This document shows, one piece after another, positions 26,382 to 34,500 of a DNA stretch of 64,000 nucleotides (positions within the stretch are counted from its first letter, which is position 1; every line of letters begins with the position of its first letter). This DNA comes from Bacteroidota bacterium (GTDB lineage Bacteria; Bacteroidota; Bacteroidia; Bacteroidales; Prolixibacteraceae). The position numbers and the translations under genes are program-made. The stretch lies in NCBI GenBank assembly GCA_023251455.1, contig JAHEYT010000029.1, forward strand, positions 62,001 through 126,000, read 5' to 3'. The notes below the pieces were generated by a model. That model was not told the origin of the DNA. It saw nothing but the letters and a program-made list of their open reading frames with translations, and ran no database searches.

Positions 26382-27794
26382 ATGAAGCTTAATAAAGTTC
26401 TTCCAGTAATAGGAATGTCCTTAACCGGTCTGATAACTAATCCGGCTGTTGCTCAAAATAAACCAAATTTTGTTGTTATTTTTTTGGATGATATGGGTTA
26501 TGGCGATTTATCTTGTAACGGGAGCAGAGGATATAAAACGCCAAACATTGATCACATGGCAAATAATGGGATTCGGTTTACGAATTTCTATGCTGCTCAG
26601 GCTGTTTGTGGCGCATCAAGGGCAGGATTGCTGACTGGTTGTTATCCGAATAGGATTGGAATTTCTGGCGCTCCAATGCCCAATTCACCTGTTGGAATTA
26701 GTTCAAAAGAAGAAACAATAGCAGAAGTACTTAAAAAAGTTGGTTATACTTCAGCCATATTTGGTAAGTGGCATTTAGGCGACAATAAAAAATTCCTTCC
26801 TACTCATCATGGGTTCGATGAATATTTTGGGATTCCCTATTCTAATGATATGTGGCCCAACCATCCGCAAATCAAAAGTTTTCCTGACTTGCCTCTAATT
26901 GAGGGGGATTCTGTAGTCGAACTAAATCCTGACCAAAGCCAGTTTACCAAAAGGTTCACTGAAAGAGCGGTCAACTTTATTAACAAAAGCAAGAAGAAGC
27001 CATTTTTTCTTTATTTGGCGCACCCAATGCCACATGTCCCAATTTTTGCTTCCGAAAGGTTTAAGGGGAAAAGTGAGCAAGGACTTTACGGTGATGTTAT
27101 GATGGAACTGGACTGGAGTGTTGGCGAAATCCTTGCAACACTTAAGAAGAATGGGATTGAAAAAAATACATTGGTAATTTTCACTTCAGACAATGGTCCC
27201 TGGATAAATTATGGAAATCATGCCGGGAGCACCGGAGGATTAAGGGAAGGAAAAGGCACTTCGTGGGAGGGTGGACAAAGAGTCCCCTGCATTATGCAAT
27301 GGAAAGGAGTAATTGCTCCAGGACAGATATGTAACAAACTTGCATCAACGATTGATTTTTTACCAACTTTTGCACAGTTGAGCAATGCTGAACTTCCTGC
27401 CAATAAAATTGATGGAGTTGGGATTCTTCCTTTGTTAAAAAGTGAGGACAATGCAAATCCACGAAGCCATTTCTTTTATTATTATCAGAAAAATAGTCTT
27501 GAAGCTGTAACAGATGGTAAGTGGAAGCTTGTTTTTCCACATAAATTCCGGACGTACGAGAATAATCAACCGGGGCAGGATGGCATGCCGGGGGCAGTTT
27601 CTGAGGGAACTACTGAATTAATGTTATTTGACTTGCGTCGCGATCAAGGAGAGCGCTACGATGTAAAAGTTATGCATCCTGAAGTTGTTGCAAAACTACA
27701 AAAGATCGCTGATGAGGCTCGCGAAGATTTGGGGGATGATTTAACTAATAATCCGGGGAAAAACCGAAGGGAGCCAGGAAAGTTGTCTCAATAG
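26382..27794 (+). CDS. Secreted formylglycine-dependent sulfatase 1
   Basis: 470 residues with a signal peptide (to about residue 25). The metal site starts at FVVIFLDDMGYGD. The sulfatase signature is VCGASRAGLLTG, with Cys76 as the residue converted to formylglycine (C-x-A-S-R variant of C-x-P-S-R). IFGKWHLGD and TSDNGP follow as expected for arylsulfatase-A-like enzymes. It removes sulfate esters from the glycan taken up by the neighbouring SusC/D. A maturase (anSME-type) is required but none lies in the window. The second sulfatase follows 14 bp downstream. Confidence 0.93.
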   Translation: MKLNKVLPVIGMSLTGLITNPAVAQNKPNFVVIFLDDMGYGDLSCNGSRGYKTPNIDHMANNGIRFTNFYAAQAVCGASRAGLLTGCYPNRIGISGAPMPNSPVGISSKEETIAEVLKKVGYTSAIFGKWHLGDNKKFLPTHHGFDEYFGIPYSNDMWPNHPQIKSFPDLPLIEGDSVVELNPDQSQFTKRFTERAVNFINKSKKKPFFLYLAHPMPHVPIFASERFKGKSEQGLYGDVMMELDWSVGEILATLKKNGIEKNTLVIFTSDNGPWINYGNHAGSTGGLREGKGTSWEGGQRVPCIMQWKGVIAPGQICNKLASTIDFLPTFAQLSNAELPANKIDGVGILPLLKSEDNANPRSHFFYYYQKNSLEAVTDGKWKLVFPHKFRTYENNQPGQDGMPGAVSEGTTELMLFDLRRDQGERYDVKVMHPEVVAKLQKIADEAREDLGDDLTNNPGKNRREPGKLSQ

Positions 27795-27808
27795 AAAATA
27801 AGGATAAA

Positions 27809-29926
27809 ATGGAATTAAACTATATTAAGCTTGTCGTTGCAACTTTTGTAACCGGAGCAATTTTCGGACAGGAAATCCAATCTCAAACTAGAAAACAACC
27901 TAATATTATTTTCATTTTAACCGATGATCTGGGTTGGGGAGATTTGGGATATCAATTTCAAAATCAACGTGCTAAATTAAATGTGCGGAGCGAACCTTGG
28001 ACAAAAACACCAAATCTGGATTTGCTGGCAAAACAAGGAGTTCAATTGCCTAATCATTATTGTCCGGCTCCCGTATGTGCACCATCAAGGGCATCGCTAA
28101 TGTTAGGTCAGCATCAGGGACATGCCAATGTACGCGATAATCAATTTGATAAGGCGCTCGACAATAACCATACTATAGCCACAGTGTTAAGAGCAGCTGG
28201 TTACTCAACTGCTGCTATTGGGAAATGGGGCTTACAAGGTTTGGGCGAAAGGAAATCAGATCAGGAAGTTGGGAATGATGAATCTGATTGGATAGCTCAT
28301 CCATTAAACCGTGGATTTGAATATTTCATGGGTTATATGCGTCATATTGATGGTCATGAACATTATCCAAAGGAAGGCATTTACCGTGGCAAAAAAGAGG
28401 TGTATGAAAACCGAAAAAATATCGCTGAAGATTTAGATAAATGTTATACCGCAGACCTGTGGACCGCTGCCGCAAAGCGATGGATCACGGAGCAAACTCA
28501 GCAAAAGAAAGCTGAAAAACCTTTTTTTTGTTTTCTTGCCTATGATACACCGCATGCAACAATAGAACTGCCAACTCAAGCTTATCCCGAAGGTGGCGGC
28601 CTGAATGGAGGTTTGCAATGGCTTGGCCAACCCGGACACATGATTAATACAGCTTCAGGTATTGTTGATTCTTGGATTCATCCTGATTATAACAATAAAA
28701 CCTATGATGATGATAGAAATCTGGCAACTCCTGAAGTCGCCTGGCCTAATGTCTATAAACGATATGCAACCAGCACCCGCCGGATTGATAGTGCTGTTGG
28801 TGATCTAATCCAATTACTAAAAGATCTGAAGATTGATGATAATACCATGATTGTATTTACAACAGATAACGGGCCTTCAAGAGAATCGTATCTGGCTGAA
28901 AATTTTGAGCCTAACTTCTTTAATAATTTTGGGCCTTTTGATGGCATTAAGCGAGATGTACTCGAAGGTGGTGTACGTGTTTCTGCACTTGCGTACTGGC
29001 CTGGTCATTTTCCTGCCGGACGTGTAGTTAAAACATCAAGTTCATCATATGACTGGTTACCCACTTTTGCACAAATGGCCGGAGTTCCGGCTCCTGCTAT
29101 AACTGATGGGGTTTCCTTGCTCCCTTCGCTTACCGGCATTGGAAAACAAAGAGAGAGTTTTACTTATGTAGAGTATAATGGTGGAGACAAAACTCCTGAT
29201 TACGACGAATTTTTACCAAAGCATCAGGGGAAAGAGCGCAAACAAATGCAAATGATTCGTCTGAATGACTTTGTTGGATTACGATATAACATCGGTTCTC
29301 ATAATGATAAATTCGAAATTTTCGACATATCGAAAGACCCACAACAAGCGAATGATTTAAGCGAAAATCCAGGCATGGAAGTCATTCAGCAAGAAATGAA
29401 AGATAGGGTACTTCAATCTCGTCGTCCAAACAATTCAGCTAAACGCCCATATGATGAAGAACTTGTTCCTGCAATTTCGGTATTAAAAACCACTACAGGA
29501 GTTGAATGGAAAGCCTTTCAAGGTAATTTCCCTTGGGTGCCAGATGTGGAAACACTTATGCCTTCCGAAACAGGAACAACTGACTGTCCTAATATATCTA
29601 TAAATAATAAGCCTGATATTCAAACACTTTTCTTTGCCGGATATATCCAGATACCGGCTGACGGAGAGTACACTTTCTTCCTGAATACTGAATGTGGTGC
29701 TTTCCTTCGCATTCATGATGCTGCTGTTATTGATGCAGATTTTGGTTATACGGGCGGAACAGGGCGTAAGGGAAATATCAGGCTAAAAGCTGGATTACAT
29801 CCATTCAAGTTGTATTATACAACTAAATCAGTAGCAAAACCTTTCCTGGATTTTCAATGGAGCGGACCTGAAATAAGCAAACAACCGTTGCCATCCTCTG
29901 TTTTTCTGAGGAATGTTAAAATTTAA
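27809..29926 (+). CDS. Secreted sulfatase 2 with C-terminal PA14-like domain
   Basis: 705 residues, about 200 longer than a plain sulfatase. The core has IIFILTDDLGWGD, the canonical signature VCAPSRASLMLG with Cys90 as formylglycine precursor, IGKWGLQG and TTDNGPS. Residues from about 560 onward form a PA14-like beta domain (FAGYIQIPADGEYTFFLNTECGAFLRI, IRLKAGLHPFKLYY), which probably binds carbohydrate. A hydrophobic N-terminus suggests export. The two sulfatases differ widely and so probably act at different sulfate positions. It is the last gene of locus 1; no glycosidase is included. Confidence 0.9.
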   Translation: MELNYIKLVVATFVTGAIFGQEIQSQTRKQPNIIFILTDDLGWGDLGYQFQNQRAKLNVRSEPWTKTPNLDLLAKQGVQLPNHYCPAPVCAPSRASLMLGQHQGHANVRDNQFDKALDNNHTIATVLRAAGYSTAAIGKWGLQGLGERKSDQEVGNDESDWIAHPLNRGFEYFMGYMRHIDGHEHYPKEGIYRGKKEVYENRKNIAEDLDKCYTADLWTAAAKRWITEQTQQKKAEKPFFCFLAYDTPHATIELPTQAYPEGGGLNGGLQWLGQPGHMINTASGIVDSWIHPDYNNKTYDDDRNLATPEVAWPNVYKRYATSTRRIDSAVGDLIQLLKDLKIDDNTMIVFTTDNGPSRESYLAENFEPNFFNNFGPFDGIKRDVLEGGVRVSALAYWPGHFPAGRVVKTSSSSYDWLPTFAQMAGVPAPAITDGVSLLPSLTGIGKQRESFTYVEYNGGDKTPDYDEFLPKHQGKERKQMQMIRLNDFVGLRYNIGSHNDKFEIFDISKDPQQANDLSENPGMEVIQQEMKDRVLQSRRPNNSAKRPYDEELVPAISVLKTTTGVEWKAFQGNFPWVPDVETLMPSETGTTDCPNISINNKPDIQTLFFAGYIQIPADGEYTFFLNTECGAFLRIHDAAVIDADFGYTGGTGRKGNIRLKAGLHPFKLYYTTKSVAKPFLDFQWSGPEISKQPLPSSVFLRNVKI

Positions 29927-29996
29927 ATTACTATGAGTTAATAATAGTTACAGAATTTAGTTCGTGTATAAAGTTAAAGTCTGAATCGTATTTATT

Positions 29997-30127
29997 CTCT
30001 GGCTCTCCCGGATATGTAATTCGGGGGTAACAGACTTGGAATTGCAATTTCGTGCCCTGCTCTTCTGGATATGCCCAAAATTTGCATCCACTGGTGACGA
30101 TTGGCAATCGGCACCTTTTATCCAGAG
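29997..30127. repeat. Array of four mini-palindromes bounded by CTCTGG / CCAGAG
   Basis: Within 131 bp are four short hairpins: CCCGGA-N7-TTCGGG (30007), GGAATTGCAATTTC (30038), TGGAT...ATCCA (30066-30090) and CGATTGGCAATCG (30098). The ends CTCTGG and CCAGAG are complementary. It looks like a decayed non-autonomous repeat; it explains most of the 455-bp gap after sulfatase 2. No credible ORF. Confidence 0.55.
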
Positions 30128-30175
30128 ATTTATAATCCTATACAAAATTAAAAGTTAGATCGGAATTTAACTTTA

Positions 30176-30206
30176 CCCCTTTGTCCGCAATGACAAGGGG
30201 TTTTTT
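30176..30206 (+). terminator. Intrinsic terminator, copy 1 of a duplicated sequence
   Basis: CCCCTTTGTC-CGCAAT-GACAAGGGG followed by six T. A near copy (CCCTTTGTCCGCAACGGCAAGGGG) occurs at 31374. This one probably ends the locus 1 transcript, about 250 bp past sulfatase 2. Confidence 0.8.
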
Positions 30207-30241
30207 CTTTTCAAATTACCCCATCATACATCTACACCCCA

Positions 30242-30290
30242 ATTATTTATCAACAAAATTTACTTGTTTATAATTTTGTTAATAAATAAT
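30242..30290. promoter_or_regulatory. Long AT-rich inverted repeat upstream of the duplicated-repeat protein
   Basis: Two arms of 19 nt (ATTATTTATCAACAAAATT and its complement) pair with one mismatch around an 11-nt centre. TAATTTTG at 30271-30278, inside the right arm, matches a -7 box. It could be an operator or a leader hairpin for the gene at 30382. Confidence 0.5.
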
Positions 30291-30381
30291 CACTGTTAAA
30301 TATCAATTTATCAGTCGGATTGTCAGAACTTGTATATGTAAAATTTAACTAACATTTTTTTTCACTCTAAATCACAAAATT

Positions 30382-31128
30382 ATGGCAAGTAATTCTGAAA
30401 CCGGCCATGCTAAAAATGTGGCCAACTTTGAACAACTCATTGTTAAATGTACCTCGTACAACGGATCTTTTAATCCTTCCAATCCGGCAATCCAACCATC
30501 TGCTTTGCAAAACACCTTAGCTCTGGCTAAAGAGTGTATTGCAGGGGTTAATGGGGCTGAAGGGATTCTATCCAATGCGATTGCATCTCGTAGCCTTGCA
30601 TTTAAACCTTTTAGCAAGCTAATTACCCGAATCAGCAATGCCGTGAAAGCTTCGGGGGCTCCTCAGCAATCTGTCGATCAGGTATTGAATCTGGTTCGCA
30701 AACTACAAGGTCGCAGGGCCACACCTAAAAAAACTGAGGAAGAAAAGCAGGCAGCCCTGGAGGCCGGTAAAGAAATTGTTGAGGTATCTTCTTCCCAAAT
30801 GAGTTTCGACAGTCATTTAAATAATTTCGACAAACTGATTAAATTGTTGGTAACGGTTCCGGAGTATGCCCCCAACGAAAATGAATTAACTATTTCGGCG
30901 CTAACTGCTTATTATGAAGATTTAACTTCAAAGAATCTAGTTGTAATTAATGCCAGTACTGCGCTAAAGAATTTACTTATCACCAGAAATGAGCTTCTGT
31001 ATAAAGACACTATCGGCATGGTGAATGTAGCCAACTCAGTGAAAATTTATCTCAAGTCGGTGTTTGGCGCAACAAGCCCCCAGTTTAAGCAAGTAAGCTC
31101 CTTAAAGTTTACAAATTACAAGCAATAA
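30382..31128 (+). CDS. Unrecognised all-helical protein with an internal duplication
   Basis: 248 residues, no signal peptide, no known domain recognised. The sequence is two related copies of about 97 residues: 12-108 begins VANFEQLIVKC and 145-241 begins LNNFDKLIKLL. They align through NF-x2-LI, a Pro-Asn pair, an Ala-Leu helix, a hydrophobic helix before a conserved Arg (ASRS / ITRN) and a final helix containing SNAVKA / ANSVKI. A charged Lys/Glu-rich linker (109-144) joins them. Similar hypothetical proteins exist in Bacteroidota as far as I recall, but no function is assigned. The gene is isolated: an AT-rich inverted repeat precedes it and a 21-bp tandem array starts 3 bp after its stop. 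A nucleic-acid-binding or structural role is speculation. Confidence 0.8.
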   Translation: MASNSETGHAKNVANFEQLIVKCTSYNGSFNPSNPAIQPSALQNTLALAKECIAGVNGAEGILSNAIASRSLAFKPFSKLITRISNAVKASGAPQQSVDQVLNLVRKLQGRRATPKKTEEEKQAALEAGKEIVEVSSSQMSFDSHLNNFDKLIKLLVTVPEYAPNENELTISALTAYYEDLTSKNLVVINASTALKNLLITRNELLYKDTIGMVNVANSVKIYLKSVFGATSPQFKQVSSLKFTNYKQ

Positions 31129-31130
31129 GT

Positions 31131-31319
31131 TGCAGTAGCCATCAGCTTTTCAGAAATGAGCCTTGGTAAATGTGTAATAGGCGTTGATTAATTTGTAATA
31201 AGCATCAACAATGTTGTAATAGCCATCAGGAATGTTGTAATAGTCATTGGTAACTTTGTAATTTGTCTTGGTAAAGTTGTAATAGCCATTCACTTTTCTG
31301 TAATACCGTTTATGCTTTT
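31131..31319. repeat. Degenerate tandem array, nine units of exactly 21 bp
   Basis: Nine consecutive 21-bp units, consensus close to TGTAATAGCCATTGGTAATGT, with unit starts at 31131, 31152, 31173, 31194, 31215, 31236, 31257, 31278 and 31299. Length never varies although bases do; the TGTAAT head is kept in seven of nine. All plus-strand frames are closed by stop codons, and the minus strand has stops in units 3 and 8, so it is not coding. It begins 3 bp after the stop codon of the 248-residue protein and would be in its 3' UTR. 21 bp equals two helical turns. Confidence 0.85.
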
Positions 31320-31373
31320 TATTTCAGTGCTGGTATTCGTTAGATCAGGCTCCAAATAAATCATTTTAGTTTA

Positions 31374-31407
31374 CTCCCTTTGTCCGCAACGGCAAGGGGG
31401 TTTTTGT
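31374..31407 (+). terminator. Intrinsic terminator, copy 2 of the duplicated sequence
   Basis: CTCCCTTTGTCCGCAACGGCAAGGGGG followed by TTTTTGTTTTT. It matches copy 1 at 30176 at nearly every position and closes the transcript containing the 248-residue protein gene and the 21-bp array. Its stem is a little weaker than that of copy 1. Confidence 0.75.
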
Positions 31408-31417
31408 TTTTCATTTT

Positions 31418-31436
31418 AACCAAATCATATTTGGTT
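31418..31436. promoter_or_regulatory. Short palindrome upstream of the GH2 gene
   Basis: AACCAAAT-CAT-ATTTGGTT, a perfect 8-bp dyad, 155 bp before the GH2 start. Possible operator. The remaining 150 bp up to the GH2 start hold no clear promoter pair; the last bases (AAAAAACAAATTATAAACAG) form the A-rich leader before the ATG. Confidence 0.4.
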
Positions 31437-31590
31437 ATCTTTAGATCAATTTTTTTTTAGGATGACCCTTTTAAATTTCTAAAACAACTAATATAACCTT
31501 ATGAAACGAGCCATGAGTAAAACTTTCTCACACACGAGGATGACTGGTGGGCGAGTTCCATATGGCAATTAAAAAACAAATTATAAACAG

Positions 31591-34500
31591 ATGAAAAAAC
31601 TATTCATTTCAAGCTGCATTCTTTTTGCGATGTCTTTTTCTGTTTTGGCGCAGAAAACAGGCTTCCTGAACAACCTCCCCAATTACATTGAAAACACTTC
31701 TGTTTTTGAATTGAATCAAGAAGAGGGACGGGCTTATTTCATTCCGGGAAAGCACATTTCTCTGAACGGAAAATGGAAATTTTTCTATTCGGATACTCCC
31801 GACGGAATTCCTCAGGATTTCTATTCTGAAAAATTTAATGATGCCAAATGGCCTTTGCTTGATGTTCCATCGAACTGGGAAATGAAAGGCTACGGCGATA
31901 AGATGTTCCGCAATGTTCATGCGCCGTTCAACGTATTGCCGCCTAAAAATATGCCAATCCGGAGTTATGGTGGTCGTGCCCCGAAAGATTTTAATCCGTT
32001 TGGTGTAACTGTTCCTTCGGTTCCTGAAGAATATAACCCAACCGGGGCATATCGCTTATCATTTACTTTACCGGCAAATTTCAAGGGCGAAGAAACTTTC
32101 ATTCGATTCGAGAAAGTAGCTTCTGCATCTTTTATCTGGGTCAATGGTCAGGAAGTGGGTTACAATGAAGGAGCCCAGGAGCCTTCGGAATACAACATCT
32201 CCAAATATCTTCGTCCGGGCAAAAATACGTTATCAGTTTTGGTGTTGAAATTTTCTGATGGCTATTACCTGGAAGGTCAGGATTACTGGCGACTGGCCGG
32301 AATCTTTGATGATGTTTGGTTGTATTCAGCTCCAAACGAGCGGCTATTCGACTGGCAGGTTAAAACCGATTTGGATGCCACTTATACTGATGCCAAGCTT
32401 GACATAAAAGTGGATGTCAAAAAATACAAGGAATCGCCCACTATTGTTTGTTCGGTTAAAGCTCAACTGTTTGATGGTAACAACCAATTGGTCACAGAAC
32501 TTTCGAGCGAAAAAGTCGCACTGGATAAGGCCGGTAAAACGCAATTCGGGTTGCAGAAAAATATTTCAAATCCGAAGAAATGGACCTCGGAAACACCCAA
32601 TCTTTACACTTTGAAAATGCAGTTGCTGGCCGCTGACGGCACGGTGAAAGATCGGAGCGAAACCCGGATTGGCTTCAAGGAAACCGAAATCCGTGGCGAA
32701 ACATTTTACCTGAATGGTGTTGCGGTAAAAGTTAATTCGCAGAATACGCACATGCAGCATCCTGTATTGGGGCATGTGATGAACGAAGAAACGATTCGCA
32801 AAGACTTTGAGATATTGAAGCAATTTAATTTTAATGCGGTACGAATTTCGCATTATCCTCCCGTTAACAAATATCTTGAACTGGCCGATGAATATGGTTT
32901 ATTCATTATTGATGAAGCGGGCGTTGAATCACATGCTTCCGAATATGTGTCAACGATGCCCGAATTCACCGAAATGTATAAGGAGCGTGTTCGTCAGATG
33001 GTTTTAAGAGACCGCAACCATCCGTGTATTCTGTTTTGGAGCGCCGGTAATGAAAGTGGTGAAGGCTCAAATATTGGTGAAGTTATAAAAGAAGGGAAAA
33101 AATATGATCCGACGCGGTATTGGATGTACGGCGGGAATGCTTATGCCCATCCGGCAGAAGATATTATAGGGCCACGTTATCCTTCGCCGATTGAACTCGA
33201 GATGCAGGTAGGCGTTTGCCCCGACAGTACAGATATCCGTCCATCGTTTATGGATGAATATCTTTCGGTAGCAGGAAATGGCGGCGGCGGACTCGACGAC
33301 TATTGGCGTGTAATTTATTCACATCCGCGTACAATGGGTGGCGCAATCTGGGATTTTGTAAGTCCCGGGCTGAAAGAAAGGGCGCGGCTTTTATCAGATT
33401 CATCACCAAACAATACTCCTGCACATTTGATGGGGAATGCAAAACTCCTGAAAGGTACGACCGGAAATGTGCTCGATTTGAACGGACATGATCAATGGGT
33501 TGAAGTTTACCGCCAGAATAATGTAGAACTGAATGGAAATAAACTCACCTTGACTTGTGATGTTTATCCACGGAAACTGGTCAGCAGTTCCGGATCGTTT
33601 ATCACCAAAGGAAACTACCAGTTCGGATTGCAGCAACGCGGAAAAGATTCGCTTGATTTTTACATCTACACCGATAAACAATACATTCTCAGGACTGGAC
33701 TGCCATCAAACTGGGAAAATAACTGGCACCAGTTAACTGGTGTTTACGATAGCAAAACGTTGACCATTTATATCGATGGCAAAGCAAACGGGTCAATACC
33801 TGCTTCAGGAAATATCAGTAATTTCCCATTTCCTGTGAATATTGGCCGCAATGCTGAGGAACACGGACAGGAAACCCATGTTTACATTTGCGATGCACAG
33901 ATGGACAATGTTGGCATCTTTAACGAAGCTATTCTCCCCGGAATATTTGATCCGAAAAAGGCTGCCTTGTGGCTCGATTTTGAAAAGGAATCGGATCAGG
34001 GAACTTATTTCAGCTATGGAATTGGAGCGCGTACTTACGGAAGCATTTGGCCTGATAGAAAACCTCAGCCCGAAATGTGGCAAATGAAAAAATCGGTTCA
34101 GCCACTTTCCCTTAAACTGGTCGATGCTGAAGCTGGCTGGGTTGAAGTCTGGAACCGAAATAACTTTCTGGACGCCTCGCATTATAAAACCCGTTGGTTT
34201 CTCGAAGCCGATGGTGAAGTCATACAGCAAGGTGAATTGAATTTGCAGGTGCCGGCACAAACTAAAAAACTCATTCAGATTTCTTATCAAAAACCTTCAA
34301 TAAAACAGGGAAAAGAATACCGGATTACGGTAAGTTCTACTTTAGTGAAAGACGAATTATGGGCCAAAGCAGGTCATGAGGTTTCGTGGGATCAACTGGA
34401 ATTGTCCTGGTTTCAAAAATTGGAAGTTGATCCGGTGAAACCAAGTTCTGATCTTAAACTGGATCAAACCGGTGCCGAAATTTCAGTTTCAGGATTAGAT

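Noticed and set aside
29957-30145. 62-codon minus-strand ORF after sulfatase 2
   Set aside because: It lies in the four-hairpin repeat, has no domain or start context and reads like translated repeat.
31131-31319. CRISPR-like array
   Set aside because: Units are adjacent without spacers, are degenerate, only 21 bp long, and no cas gene is present.
31131-31319. Tandem heptapeptide-coding repeat (21 nt = 7 codons)
   Set aside because: Plus-strand frames hit stop codons within the units; the best minus-strand frame is interrupted in units 3 and 8 and has no start context.
33805-34290. 161-codon minus-strand ORF inside the GH2 gene
   Set aside because: It is antisense to conserved GH2 sequence with no recognisable product; similar long antisense frames at 9421-9906, 35727-36251, 51143-51628 and 57688-58227 were rejected for the same reason.
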